Positions 15,314 to 23,249 of a stretch of 41,012 bases of DNA are shown here, piece after piece. Each line of letters opens with the position of its first letter. Position 1 is the stretch's first letter. The DNA is taken from assembly GCA_027492575.1 (NCBI GenBank), contig JAPUEM010000048.1, forward strand, positions 15,796 through 56,807, given 5' to 3'. A program made the translations under genes and the position numbers. This stretch comes from Propionicimonas sp. Lineage in GTDB: Bacteria; Actinomycetota; Actinomycetes; Propionibacteriales; Propionibacteriaceae. The notes beneath the pieces are model-generated. The model was not told where the DNA came from. It made no database searches and worked only from the letters and a program-made list of their open reading frames with translations.

Positions 15314-16690
15314 TTGAACAGGCTTGCTCACCGCGCCGCGAGCGCGTTGCTCGGCGTCACCCTGCTCGCGGTCCTGACCGCCTGCGCACCGGGCACCGGC
15401 GTGCCGACCACCTCAGGCGCCCCCGAGGGCTCGAGCAGCCCGACTCCGGTGAAGACCGACATCTCCGGTGTCGGAGAGGTCACGCTGACGGTCTGGGATC
15501 AGGAGGTCCGCGGCGGCCAGAACGAGCAGATCGAGAAGCTGAACGCGGCCTTCCACGAGAAGTACCCCAACGTGACCATCAAGCGGGTGTCACAGTCCTT
15601 CGACGACCTGGCGACCACGCTGCGACTGGCGCTCACCGGCGACGAGGCCCCCGACGTGGTGCAGGCCAACAACGGCCGCAACACCATGGGCGCCCTGGTC
15701 GCCGCAGGTCAGCTGCTGCCGCTGGACGCCTACGCGGCGGCCTACGGCTGGGGCGAGCGGTTCTCGCCGTCCATCCTGAAGTTCTCCAGCTACTCCGCCG
15801 ACGCGAAGGTCTTCGGCGCCGGCAACCTCTACGGCCTGCCGCAGATGGGCGAAGTGGTCGGCGTCTTCTACTCCAAGAGCAGGCTGGCGAAGGCCGGCGT
15901 CGACGTGCCGGCCAACTGGACGGAGTTCGAGGCCGCGCTGGCCAAGGCCAAGAAGGCCGGCGAGACCCCGCTGATGCTGGGCAACCTCGACAAGTGGCCG
16001 GCGATCCACGTCTTCGGTCCGCTGCAGGGTGCGACCGTCCCCGCCGCCAAGATCACCGACCTCGCGCTGGGCAACCCGGGTGCGAGCTGGAAGACCCCCG
16101 AGAACGAGGCGGCCGCCGCGACCCTGCAGAGCTGGGTCGAGAAGGGCTACTTCAACGACGGCGTCAACGGCGCCGACTACGACGCGGTCTGGCAGAAGAT
16201 GACCAAGGGTGAAGGGGTCTTCCTGATCGGCGGCTCCTGGCTGGCCGCCGACATGGCCGCCGCGATGGGCGACGACCTGGGCTTCTTCGTCCCGGCCAAC
16301 CCGGCCGGACGTTACGCCACCACCGGCGGCACCGGCGTCCCGTTCGCGATCACCACGGCCAGCAAGCAGCCCGACGTGGCCGCCGCCTACCTCGACTTCC
16401 TCACCAGCGACGATGCCATGCAGTTGCTGCTGGAGACCGGCAATCTGCCGGTCAACCGCACCGCCGAACTGGCCGGCTCGGCCACCGGGGCGCAGCGCGA
16501 TCTGCTGATCGAGTTCGGCCGGGTCACCACCGAGGGCGACGTGCTGCCCTACCTCGACTACGCCACCCCGACCTTCTCCGAGACCCTCGGCAGCGCGCTG
16601 CAGGGCCTGATCGACCAGAAACTGACCCCTGCCGCGTTCACCGATGCGCTGGAGGCCGACTACGCGGCGTTCAGCGCCGGGAACGGCTGA
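15314..16690 (+). CDS. Sugar ABC transporter substrate-binding lipoprotein
   Basis: A 458-aa family 1 (carbohydrate) extracellular solute-binding protein. The lipobox LTAC puts the lipidated cysteine at residue 24, followed by a Pro/Ser/Thr linker. The mature part shows VTLTVWDQEVRGGQNEQIEK, FHEKYPNVTIKRVSQSFDDL, GDEAPDVVQANNG and KGEGVFLIGGSWLAADM, standard for this class. The chosen start is TTG 15314, since GAAGGAAG lies just upstream and the resulting signal peptide is normal; ATG 15287 would add nine charged residues. It heads an operon with two permeases. No ATPase gene follows; such importers in actinobacteria often share an MsiK-type ATPase. The ligand is probably an oligosaccharide or glycerol-3-phosphate-like sugar. 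Confidence 0.93.
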   Translation: MNRLAHRAASALLGVTLLAVLTACAPGTGVPTTSGAPEGSSSPTPVKTDISGVGEVTLTVWDQEVRGGQNEQIEKLNAAFHEKYPNVTIKRVSQSFDDLATTLRLALTGDEAPDVVQANNGRNTMGALVAAGQLLPLDAYAAAYGWGERFSPSILKFSSYSADAKVFGAGNLYGLPQMGEVVGVFYSKSRLAKAGVDVPANWTEFEAALAKAKKAGETPLMLGNLDKWPAIHVFGPLQGATVPAAKITDLALGNPGASWKTPENEAAAATLQSWVEKGYFNDGVNGADYDAVWQKMTKGEGVFLIGGSWLAADMAAAMGDDLGFFVPANPAGRYATTGGTGVPFAITTASKQPDVAAAYLDFLTSDDAMQLLLETGNLPVNRTAELAGSATGAQRDLLIEFGRVTTEGDVLPYLDYATPTFSETLGSALQGLIDQKLTPAAFTDALEADYAAFSAGNG

Positions 16691-16719
16691 CCCTTCGAGA
16701 GGTTCAGGGATCGTCCGCG

Positions 16720-17616
16720 ATGGCTGAGCCCGCCAAAGCCCGCCGCAGCCGCCTCGCCGGGCCCCGGTGGCTGCCCTGGGCCTACCTGGCGCCGGCGCTG
16801 CTGCTCTACGGCGGCTTCCTGCTCTTCCCGCTGCTGCGGGCCGCGCAGTACTCGCTCTACGAATGGGACGGGCTGAGCCCGTCATCGAACTTCGTGGGCG
16901 TGCAGAACTATCTGGCCGTGATGGCCGACCCGCGGTTGCGGGAGGCCTTCGGGCACGCGCTGGTGCTGATTCTCTTCTACGCGGTGGTGCCGCTGCTGAT
17001 CGGCCTGCCGCTGGCCTCGCTGCTCACCCGGGCCAGCGTGCGCGGGCTGGGCTTCTTCCGGGTCGTGATCTTCCTGCCGCAGGTGATCGCGATGGTGGTC
17101 GTCGCTGTCACCTGGCGGCAGCTGTACGCCCCGGACGGGCCGATCAACGCCCTGCTGCGGGCCGTCGGGCTCGGGGCGCCGGCCCGTCCCTGGCTGGGTG
17201 ACTTCTTCTGGACGCTGCCCGCCGTCGGCCTGGTCGGGACCTGGGTGTCGACCGGGCTGGTCACCGTCCTGCTGATGGCCGGGATGGCACGCATCCCGAA
17301 GGAACTCTTCGAGGCGGCCCGACTGGACGGCGCGGGCCCGGTGAGCGAGTTCTTCGCGGTCACCCTGCCCAGCGTGCGCGGCGAGATCGCCGTCGCGCTG
17401 ACCCTGACGATCGTGGCCGCGCTGAAGACCTTCGACCTGATCTACGTCACCACCCGGGGCGGGCCGGGCACCTCCACCACCGTCCCCAGCTACGAGGTCT
17501 ACCGCAACGCCTTCGAGCTCGGAAAGGTCGGCATCGCGACCGCCATCGGCATCGTGCTGACCGCGATCATCTTCGCCATCAACCTCGTGGTGAACCGGAT
17601 CGGGGACCGGTCATGA
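16720..17616 (+). CDS. Sugar ABC transporter permease (UgpA/MalF type)
   Basis: A 298-aa inner-membrane permease with six helices. The N-terminus reads LPWAYLAPALLLYGGFLLFP, typical for this family, and the coupling loop carries the EAA motif EAARLDGAGPVSEFFAVTLP that docks the ATPase. It starts at ATG 16720, 29 nt after the binding-protein gene, and its stop overlaps the next start by 4 nt (ATGA). It pairs with the following permease as a heterodimer. Confidence 0.94.
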   Translation: MAEPAKARRSRLAGPRWLPWAYLAPALLLYGGFLLFPLLRAAQYSLYEWDGLSPSSNFVGVQNYLAVMADPRLREAFGHALVLILFYAVVPLLIGLPLASLLTRASVRGLGFFRVVIFLPQVIAMVVVAVTWRQLYAPDGPINALLRAVGLGAPARPWLGDFFWTLPAVGLVGTWVSTGLVTVLLMAGMARIPKELFEAARLDGAGPVSEFFAVTLPSVRGEIAVALTLTIVAALKTFDLIYVTTRGGPGTSTTVPSYEVYRNAFELGKVGIATAIGIVLTAIIFAINLVVNRIGDRS

Positions 17617-18428
17617 GGATCTCCGGTCTCGAGCGAATGGCCAACTACGTCATCCTGATCGGTTTCGCGGCTGTGGTTCTGGCACCGGTCGGGGTGATCC
17701 TGAGCCTCGCCTTCGGCCCGGCGGACGCCGCCGCCGAACGGGCAGGCGGCTTCCATCCCGGGAACTTTCTCGATGCCTGGGAGATCGGACGGTTCGGGCA
17801 GTACCTGGTGACCTCGGTGCTGGTCGCCGTGATCGTCGTGGTGGTCTCGGTGACCGCGTCCATTCTGGCCGGCTACGCGCTGGGGACGATGCGGTTCAAG
17901 GGCCGGGGCACCGTCTTCTGGCTGATCCTGCTGGGCATCATGGTGCCGACCGAGGCCTTCGTGGTGCCGCTCTACTTCGACCTGCGCCAGATCGGCCTCA
18001 CCAACACCGTCTGGGGGGTCGCGCTGCCGCAGATCGCCATGTCGATCGCCTTCGGCACCTACTGGATGCGGACGTACTTCCGCACCTCGTCGGTGTCGCT
18101 GATCGAGGCCGCCCGGCTGGACGGCGCCGGCTCGTGGCGGATCCTGTGGCAGATCCTGGTGCCGGTCGGCCGTCCGGCGATCCTCACCCTGGTGCTGCTG
18201 GTCTTCATGTGGACCTGGAACGAGTTCCTGATCCCGCTGGTCATGTCACCCAACGCGGTGATCCGCACCGCGCCCCTCGGCCTGGCCTTCTTCCAGGGCC
18301 AGTACACCCAGGGCACCGCCCTGCTGGCGGCCGGCGCCGTGCTCGTCGCCGCACCCGTCGTGCTGCTCTACATCTTCCTGCAGCGGCACTTCATCGCCGG
18401 CATGCTGGAGGGCTCCGTGCGGGAGTAG
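17613..18428 (+). CDS. Sugar ABC transporter permease (UgpE/MalG type)
   Basis: A 271-aa six-helix permease, second of the pair. It carries LAGYALGTMRFKGRG, GIMVPTEAFVVPLYFDLRQI and the EAA loop IEAARLDGAGSWRILWQILV, then a hydrophobic end and a short tail LQRHFIAGMLEGSVRE typical of MalG-type subunits. ATG 17613 overlaps the upstream stop (ATGA), indicating coupling. The stop is only 3 nt from that of the convergent small membrane protein, and no terminator is visible. Confidence 0.95.
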   Translation: MRISGLERMANYVILIGFAAVVLAPVGVILSLAFGPADAAAERAGGFHPGNFLDAWEIGRFGQYLVTSVLVAVIVVVVSVTASILAGYALGTMRFKGRGTVFWLILLGIMVPTEAFVVPLYFDLRQIGLTNTVWGVALPQIAMSIAFGTYWMRTYFRTSSVSLIEAARLDGAGSWRILWQILVPVGRPAILTLVLLVFMWTWNEFLIPLVMSPNAVIRTAPLGLAFFQGQYTQGTALLAAGAVLVAAPVVLLYIFLQRHFIAGMLEGSVRE

Positions 18429-18431
18429 GGC

Positions 18432-18869
18432 TCAGCCGACCGCGGACCGCGCTGGAACGTCCAACAGCCGCCGCACCCCGGCCCGGCAGATCAACAGCAG
18501 GATCACCAGCCCGGTGACCGCGAAGAAGCCACCCAGCTTCACCTGGTCGGCGAAGAAGAAGGCGACCAGTTCGAGCACCACGAACTTGCTCCCGAAGGCC
18601 AGCGCCCACATCAGCAGCCCAGCCCCGATCCGCTCGGCGCGGGTGGTGGCGGCCTTGAACCGGGCCTTCACCCGGTTCTTCGCCCAGACCACGCCCTCCA
18701 GCACCACCTTGAGCAGCACCGCGGTCAGCAACGAGAGGGTGAAGGTCTCGGTGATGATCAGCGGGAAGTACTCGACCGCCAGGTTGATCACGACCACGTA
18801 GACGAAGATGTCGACGATGTCGGCCGGCGCGATTCTGGGGGTGGACTTCGCCGAGGATGGGAGAGTCAC
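18432..18869 (-). CDS. Small integral membrane protein, unknown
   Basis: A 145-aa protein with four hydrophobic helices (about 18-38, 42-62, 83-105 and 112-135) separated by a basic loop (KNRVKARFKAATTRAERI). It starts at GTG 18869 with TGAGGA as ribosome binding site and a probable -10 TACGAT (18912-18917, minus). No family recognised. It is divergent from fdxA with 185 nt between starts. Confidence 0.8.
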   Translation of the reverse strand: MTLPSSAKSTPRIAPADIVDIFVYVVVINLAVEYFPLIITETFTLSLLTAVLLKVVLEGVVWAKNRVKARFKAATTRAERIGAGLLMWALAFGSKFVVLELVAFFFADQVKLGGFFAVTGLVILLLICRAGVRRLLDVPARSAVG

Positions 18870-19013
18870 GGTTGGTCCTCAATGGTCGGGTACGCCGGGC
18901 CGCACGGTGTGATCGTAGCCCGGCGGTCGGGGTGGCCGGAACTGGTCGTCAGCCGCTCCGGATCGGTTTGGGACGCGGCGCGGTGATTCGCGGCCGGGCC
19001 CGCGCCGCGGTTG

Positions 19014-19045
19014 TACAGTAGGCGGCGAAGAAGTCGTTAGAGGAG
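19014..19045 (+). promoter_or_regulatory. Promoter and ribosome binding site of fdxA-dapC
   Basis: TACAGT (19014-19019), preceded by TTG, is a likely -10. It gives a leader of about 30 nt with AGAGGAG (19039-19045) 9 nt before ATG 19055. Confidence 0.5.
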
Positions 19046-19054
19046 CCTACGGAC

Positions 19055-19375
19055 ATGACCTACGTGATCGCCTTGCCCTGCGTGGACGTCAAGGATCGCG
19101 CATGCGTCGAGGAATGCCCGGTCGACTGCATCTACGAGGGGAACCGGATGCTCTACATCCACCCCGACGAGTGCGTCGACTGCGGGGCCTGCGAGCCGGT
19201 CTGCCCGGTCGAGGCGATCTTCTACGAAGACGACCTGCCCGGCGATCAGGCCGAGTATTACGACGTCAACGTCCACTTCTTCGACGAGGTGGGCTCGCCC
19301 GGCGGCGCAGCCCGCCAGGGCCCGATCGACTGGGACCACCCGATCGTGGCGGCCCTGCCGCCGCAGGGCGAGTGA
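19055..19375 (+). CDS. fdxA: Seven-iron ferredoxin
   Basis: A 106-aa electron carrier of the [3Fe-4S][4Fe-4S] type used widely in actinobacteria. Cys9, Cys17 and Cys50 match the 3Fe-4S ligands, and Cys21, Cys40, Cys43 and Cys46 the 4Fe-4S ligands of the Azotobacter FdI pattern, with a further Cys25 like the free cysteine there. The acidic C-terminal extension ([16 protein letters not shown] to the end) is usual in actinobacterial forms. The stop overlaps dapC by 4 nt (GTGA). The fdx-dapC pair is conserved in actinobacteria (as Rv1177-Rv1178), though the enzyme needs no ferredoxin; why they are linked is not known to me. Confidence 0.96.
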   Translation: MTYVIALPCVDVKDRACVEECPVDCIYEGNRMLYIHPDECVDCGACEPVCPVEAIFYEDDLPGDQAEYYDVNVHFFDEVGSPGGAARQGPIDWDHPIVAALPPQGE

Positions 19376-20472
19376 CCCCCGGCCTCGCCGGCCGCCTCCC
19401 CGACTTCCCCTGGGATTCGCTGGCGGACGCCCGCGCGCTGGCGGCCGCGCATCCGGACGGCCTGGTCGACCTCTCGGTCGGCACCCCGGTCGACCCGACC
19501 CCCGATTTCGCTCAGCAGGTGCTGCGCGAGACCTCGGACGCCCCCGGCTACCCGCTCACCTGGGGCACCCCGGCGTTGCGGGCGGCGATCCTCGGCTACC
19601 TGACCACCCGCTGGCAGGCCGCTGGCCTGACCGACCACGGCGTGCTGCCGGTGATCGGCACCAAGGAGCTGGTCGCCTGGCTGCCCACCCTGCTGGGGCT
19701 GTCGGAGGGCGACACCGTTGTGTACCCCGAGATCGCCTACCCCACCTACGAGGTGGGCGCGCGGATCGCTCGGGCGAACCCGGTGGCCTGCGACGACCCG
19801 TCCGCCATCGCTGAACTGAAGCCGCGGCTGATCTGGATCAACTCCCCGGCCAACCCGCACGGCCGCATCCTCAGCGCGGACGAGACCCGCGCCTGGGTGG
19901 CCGCCGCCCGCGCGGCGGGCGCTGTGCTGGCCAGCGACGAGTGCTACGGCGAGTTCGGATGGGAGGCCGAGCCGGTCTCCGTCCTCGACCCCCGGATCAA
20001 CGGCGGCTCGCTGGACGGGCTGCTGGCCGTCCACTCGCTCTCCAAGCGGTCGAACGCCGCCGGCTACCGGGCCGGCTTCGTCGCCGGCGACCCGGCCGTG
20101 GTCGGCCCGCTGCTGGAGGTCCGCAAGCACGCCGGGCTGATCATGCCCGCTCCGATCCAGGCCGCCATGGCGGCCCTGCTCGGCGACGCGACCCACGTCG
20201 AGGAGCAGCGCGAGCGGTATCTGCGTCGGCGCGCCCTGCTGCGTCCGGCCCTGGAGGCCGCCGGCTACCGGGTGGAGTTCTCCGAGGGTTCGCTCTACCT
20301 GTGGTGCACCCGTGGCGAGAACTGCCGGGTGAGCATCGACCACCTCGCCTCGCTGGGCATCCTCGCCGCCCCCGGCGACTTCTACGGCCCGGCCGGCGAG
20401 CGGTTCGTCCGGGTGGCGCTGACCGCCACCGACGAGCGGATCGCCGCCGCGGCAGCCCGGCTGCGCAGCTAG
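19372..20472 (+). CDS. dapC: Succinyldiaminopimelate aminotransferase
   Basis: PLP-dependent class I aminotransferase that makes N-succinyl-LL-diaminopimelate from the 2-amino-6-oxo precursor in the succinylase branch of lysine/peptidoglycan synthesis. The protein is 366 aa. Motifs: [12 protein letters not shown] near the N-terminus, [38 protein letters not shown] and [15 protein letters not shown], with the PLP lysine at residue 225. Start is GTG 19372, overlapping fdxA. Its TAG stop shares the palindrome CTAG with the TAG of the convergent PstS-like gene. The assignment rests on family motifs and the fdxA link, plus dapA, dapD and dapE in the same window. Confidence 0.93.
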   Translation: MTPGLAGRLPDFPWDSLADARALAAAHPDGLVDLSVGTPVDPTPDFAQQVLRETSDAPGYPLTWGTPALRAAILGYLTTRWQAAGLTDHGVLPVIGTKELVAWLPTLLGLSEGDTVVYPEIAYPTYEVGARIARANPVACDDPSAIAELKPRLIWINSPANPHGRILSADETRAWVAAARAAGAVLASDECYGEFGWEAEPVSVLDPRINGGSLDGLLAVHSLSKRSNAAGYRAGFVAGDPAVVGPLLEVRKHAGLIMPAPIQAAMAALLGDATHVEEQRERYLRRRALLRPALEAAGYRVEFSEGSLYLWCTRGENCRVSIDHLASLGILAAPGDFYGPAGERFVRVALTATDERIAAAAARLRS

Positions 20473-21440
20473 CCAGCCGGCACGTACCCCGCGTCCGCCA
20501 CGGTCTGGGCGCCGGCGGGGGAGAGCAGCCACTCCATCACCTGACGGGCCGGGCTGCCGGCGGGTTCGTCCGCCCGGATGATCACGAAGAAGTCGTTCAC
20601 GAAGGGGTAGTCGCCCGACGCGATGGTCTCGTGCGAGGGCATCACGCCCCCGACCCCGAGCATCCGGATGCCCTCGACGGCGTACATGTTGGCCAGGTAG
20701 TAGTAGACCGAATAGCCCAGCGCGTTGCCGGTGTTGGCGTAGTCGGAGACTCCTTCGATGATGCCGCCCATGTCGTCGGTGATGAGCTCGGACGGCGCCT
20801 TGGCCATCTTCCGGTCTCCCATCACGTACTTGCGCATCAGCGCCTGGGAGCCGGATTCCTCCGTCCGCTGGTAGGCGACGATCTCGACGTCCTTGCCGCC
20901 GACCTGCTTCCAGTTGGTGACCTTGCCGGTGTAGATGTCACGCAGCTGCCCGGTGGTGAGCGAGGTCACCGGGTTGGAGTCGTTGGTGAAGAAGACCAGC
21001 GCGTCGCGTCCGATCGGGTGGGATTCGAGCGCCACCCCCGATTCCTCGACCTCCTCCTTCACCGTCGAGTTGGCCTCGTAGACCAGCAGCAGATCGGTCT
21101 CCCCGGCGATCAGCGCCCGGTAGGCGTTCGGGGTGGTCGTGACGTTCACCGCGTTGTCCGCCTCGGCTGCCGAGACGCCGGTCAGCCGCTGGATCACCAG
21201 CGAGATCAGCGGGATGTTCGCGGTGGAGCCGTCGAACCGGGGCAGGGTCTCGAATGTGAACGGGTAGCTGGACGGCTCCGGCGTGGCGGTCTCGACCGGG
21301 GTGCTGGGGGTGGCCGGGCTGCTCGGCGAACCGGACGGCGCGGGGCCGGTCGGAGCGCTGGGGCTGGGCTGGGCGGCGGGGGTGCACGCGGTGAGGGCGA
21401 TCGCCAGGGCTGCGGCGATTCCGATCAGGCGGCCGGTCAT
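20469..21440 (-). CDS. Orphan PstS-like substrate-binding lipoprotein
   Basis: A 323-aa extracytoplasmic binding protein. Lipobox LTAC puts the lipidated Cys at residue 19; a Ser/Thr/Pro linker (20-58) tethers the domain. The fold is PstS-like: LPRFDGSTANIPLISLVIQR, then TTPNAYRALIAGETDLLLVY, IGRDALVFFTNDSNPV, LTTGQLRDIYTGKVTNWKQV, YQRTEESGSQALM and ALGYSVYYYLANMY. In PstS these regions bind phosphate, but distant members are not all phosphate-specific. ATG 21440 lies 1 nt after the stop of the upstream WG-like lipoprotein gene, whose end supplies the GGAGG site, so the two form an operon. No pstC, pstA or pstB is present; it may be a sensor or accessory protein. Confidence 0.85.
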   Translation of the reverse strand: MTGRLIGIAAALAIALTACTPAAQPSPSAPTGPAPSGSPSSPATPSTPVETATPEPSSYPFTFETLPRFDGSTANIPLISLVIQRLTGVSAAEADNAVNVTTTPNAYRALIAGETDLLLVYEANSTVKEEVEESGVALESHPIGRDALVFFTNDSNPVTSLTTGQLRDIYTGKVTNWKQVGGKDVEIVAYQRTEESGSQALMRKYVMGDRKMAKAPSELITDDMGGIIEGVSDYANTGNALGYSVYYYLANMYAVEGIRMLGVGGVMPSHETIASGDYPFVNDFFVIIRADEPAGSPARQVMEWLLSPAGAQTVADAGYVPAG

Positions 21441-21441
21441 G

Positions 21442-23025
21442 TCAGTCCTCCAGGGTGGTGTAGCGGCTCTCGCTGAAGAGCCAGCGGCCGGTGTCGTCGA
21501 TGAAGCCCTGCCGGCCGCCCGCCACCGTCCAGTAATAGCCGGACGCGGTGCCGCGCACGGCGGGCTCGACGGCGGTGACGTAGCGGAACTCCGTCCGCTC
21601 GCCATCGCTGCGGTAGACCGTCGGCGGGGCCGTTTCCGTCTCGGGCCGGCAACCGATCCAGACCCCCTCCAGCCGGCAGGTCGACGGCCGGTCGAGCGGG
21701 AAGGTGGCGCCGGTGGCGGTGTTGTGGACGTTCCGGGCCGGCACCTCGGGGCCGCCGTCGGTGAACAGGGTCCGGCTCAGCACGCCGGTGAAGCCGTCGG
21801 GCGGGTCGAGGAGCGTTCCCTCGGGCAGCAGCAGCACCTGCGGTGGCCCGTCGTGCGGATAGACCCCGCAGGCGTCCGAGGACTCCCAGCCGCAGTCGGT
21901 CTCGGCCACGTCCGGTTCGAGCAGCACTCGCAGGTCGAGTCCGAGCAGGCCCGGATCGCTCTGATCGTCCCCCTCGCCGCCGACCACGTACCCCCACTCG
22001 GTGCTGCTCACCCACGACCAGTCGCCTGGCACGGCCTGGAAAGCAGTGTCGACGAAGTGGTCCCGATCATCGGAGCCGACTGCCGCGTACCCGGCACGGA
22101 AGGGCTCGGCCCGCTCGAAGACCGGCTCGAGCGCCCAGCGCCCGGCACGGTCGACGTAGCCGATCAGCGGGGTCTCCTCGGAGTCGCCGTAGGGGTCGAT
22201 CGGCACGTCGCTGGCCGGCAGCAGCGCGCCGTCGTCCGGGCTCGCGGCGAGATCGGGATAGCCGGTGACGAAGCCGGGGTGCGGGGTCTGTTCGCCGGTG
22301 ACCAGGTCGAGGAAGTACTCGCCCTTGGTGCGGTGGACGTTCACCGTCCGCCGGTCGACCATGGTCACGGTGCGGCCCTTCTTCGCGCCGATGACCACCT
22401 CGCCGGAGCGAAGGTCGAACAGTCCGGAGCCGTAGAAGGTCGGGCCGAGTTCGCTGATGTCGGTCTGGTAGACGGCGTGGGTGTCTCCGACGCAGTCGGC
22501 GTACCTGCCGGGGAGGTGGCCGGTCACCGTGCCGGAGAGGTCGAGGATGTCCGACTGCGGTTCGCCGGAGCCGGCCAGGACGAGCGTGACCCGGCCGGAC
22601 TCGTCCCGGCAGAAGTCGTACCACTGGTAGCGGGCCGGGACGACGCGCACCCCCTGGGTGTCGACGAATCCGTACTGGACGAGGTCGGTGGTCTGGCCGT
22701 CGAGGTAGAGGGTGCGAACCGACGTGGTCGGCCACAGCATCGGCCCGCCGTCGCTCGCGGGCATCGCCGGCGCCGCCGCGGTCGGGCTTGGGACGGGGGC
22801 CGTCACCGTCACCTCGGGAGGGCTGGGCGGCGGCGTGCCGGGCGCCGGGGGAGCGCCCGGGGTGCAGGCCGTGAGGAGCGTCGCGAGGAGCCCGATCGCA
22901 GCCGAACGCGCGGGAGATCTCCGCCTTCGCGGGGATGACGGAAGAGCCTGTGGGGACGACCGAAGAGAGGACGGGGAAGACGGCAGAGTGCGGGGGGAGG
23001 GCGAAGGAGGCGTGCGTCCAGGCAT
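21442..23025 (-). CDS. WG-repeat-like lipoprotein (paralog A)
   Basis: A 527-aa lipoprotein of unknown function. Hydrophobic segment AAIGLLATLLTAC gives lipid-modified Cys54. Mature sequence has WG-like blocks: YGFVDTQGVRVVPARYQWYD, GYVDRAGRWALEPVFERAEP and GFIDDTGRWLFSE. Six further cysteines align in order with paralog B (23250-24620), suggesting conserved disulfides. ATG 23025, with GAAGG 9 nt upstream, is the best start. The signal peptide then has an unusually long 40-residue Ser/Pro/Arg n-region, of which about residues 29-38 are encoded by the left arm of a REP-type repeat. The real start is therefore less certain than the body of the gene. First gene of an operon with the PstS-like lipoprotein. 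Confidence 0.8.
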   Translation of the reverse strand: MPGRTPPSPSPRTLPSSPSSLRSSPQALPSSPRRRRSPARSAAIGLLATLLTACTPGAPPAPGTPPPSPPEVTVTAPVPSPTAAAPAMPASDGGPMLWPTTSVRTLYLDGQTTDLVQYGFVDTQGVRVVPARYQWYDFCRDESGRVTLVLAGSGEPQSDILDLSGTVTGHLPGRYADCVGDTHAVYQTDISELGPTFYGSGLFDLRSGEVVIGAKKGRTVTMVDRRTVNVHRTKGEYFLDLVTGEQTPHPGFVTGYPDLAASPDDGALLPASDVPIDPYGDSEETPLIGYVDRAGRWALEPVFERAEPFRAGYAAVGSDDRDHFVDTAFQAVPGDWSWVSSTEWGYVVGGEGDDQSDPGLLGLDLRVLLEPDVAETDCGWESSDACGVYPHDGPPQVLLLPEGTLLDPPDGFTGVLSRTLFTDGGPEVPARNVHNTATGATFPLDRPSTCRLEGVWIGCRPETETAPPTVYRSDGERTEFRYVTAVEPAVRGTASGYYWTVAGGRQGFIDDTGRWLFSESRYTTLED

Positions 23026-23068
23026 CCGTCCCACCCTTCGTCGTCATTCCCGCGGGAGCGGGAATCCC
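22914..23068. repeat. REP-type inverted pair 1 (REPIN-like)
   Basis: Two 27-nt arms in opposite orientation match at 20 of 27 positions. The left arm (22914-22940) starts GAGATC and ends GATGACG with hairpin stem 22917-22924/22929-22936. The right arm (23042-23068) starts CGTCATT with a perfect 8-bp stem 23046-23053/23058-23065. Both point their GATGACG ends inward, around a spacer of about 100 nt. The left arm lies inside the 5' end of paralog A. Confidence 0.7.
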
Positions 23069-23237
23069 ACAGTGGACCCTCAGCAGGTCCCTGGGAGGAA
23101 TCATCGCGCTCCGCGGGTCGGGTCCGGGAGGTTCACGGCGAACTCTTCGCGATTCATCAGCAAGTCGGCCGCGCACGGCCGTCCAGGCAAGTCCTCAGTG
23201 GCTGAGATTCGTCCAAGGTTTTCCGATTTCCCTTCCG

Positions 23238-23243
23238 TACCCT
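23238..23243 (+). promoter_or_regulatory. Leaderless -10 box of paralog B (TACCCT)
   Basis: TACCCT ends exactly 6 nt before ATG 23250 and fixes that start. A small palindrome CTCAG-TGG-CTGAG lies upstream at 23194-23206 and could be an operator. Confidence 0.5.
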
Positions 23244-23249
23244 CCGCGC

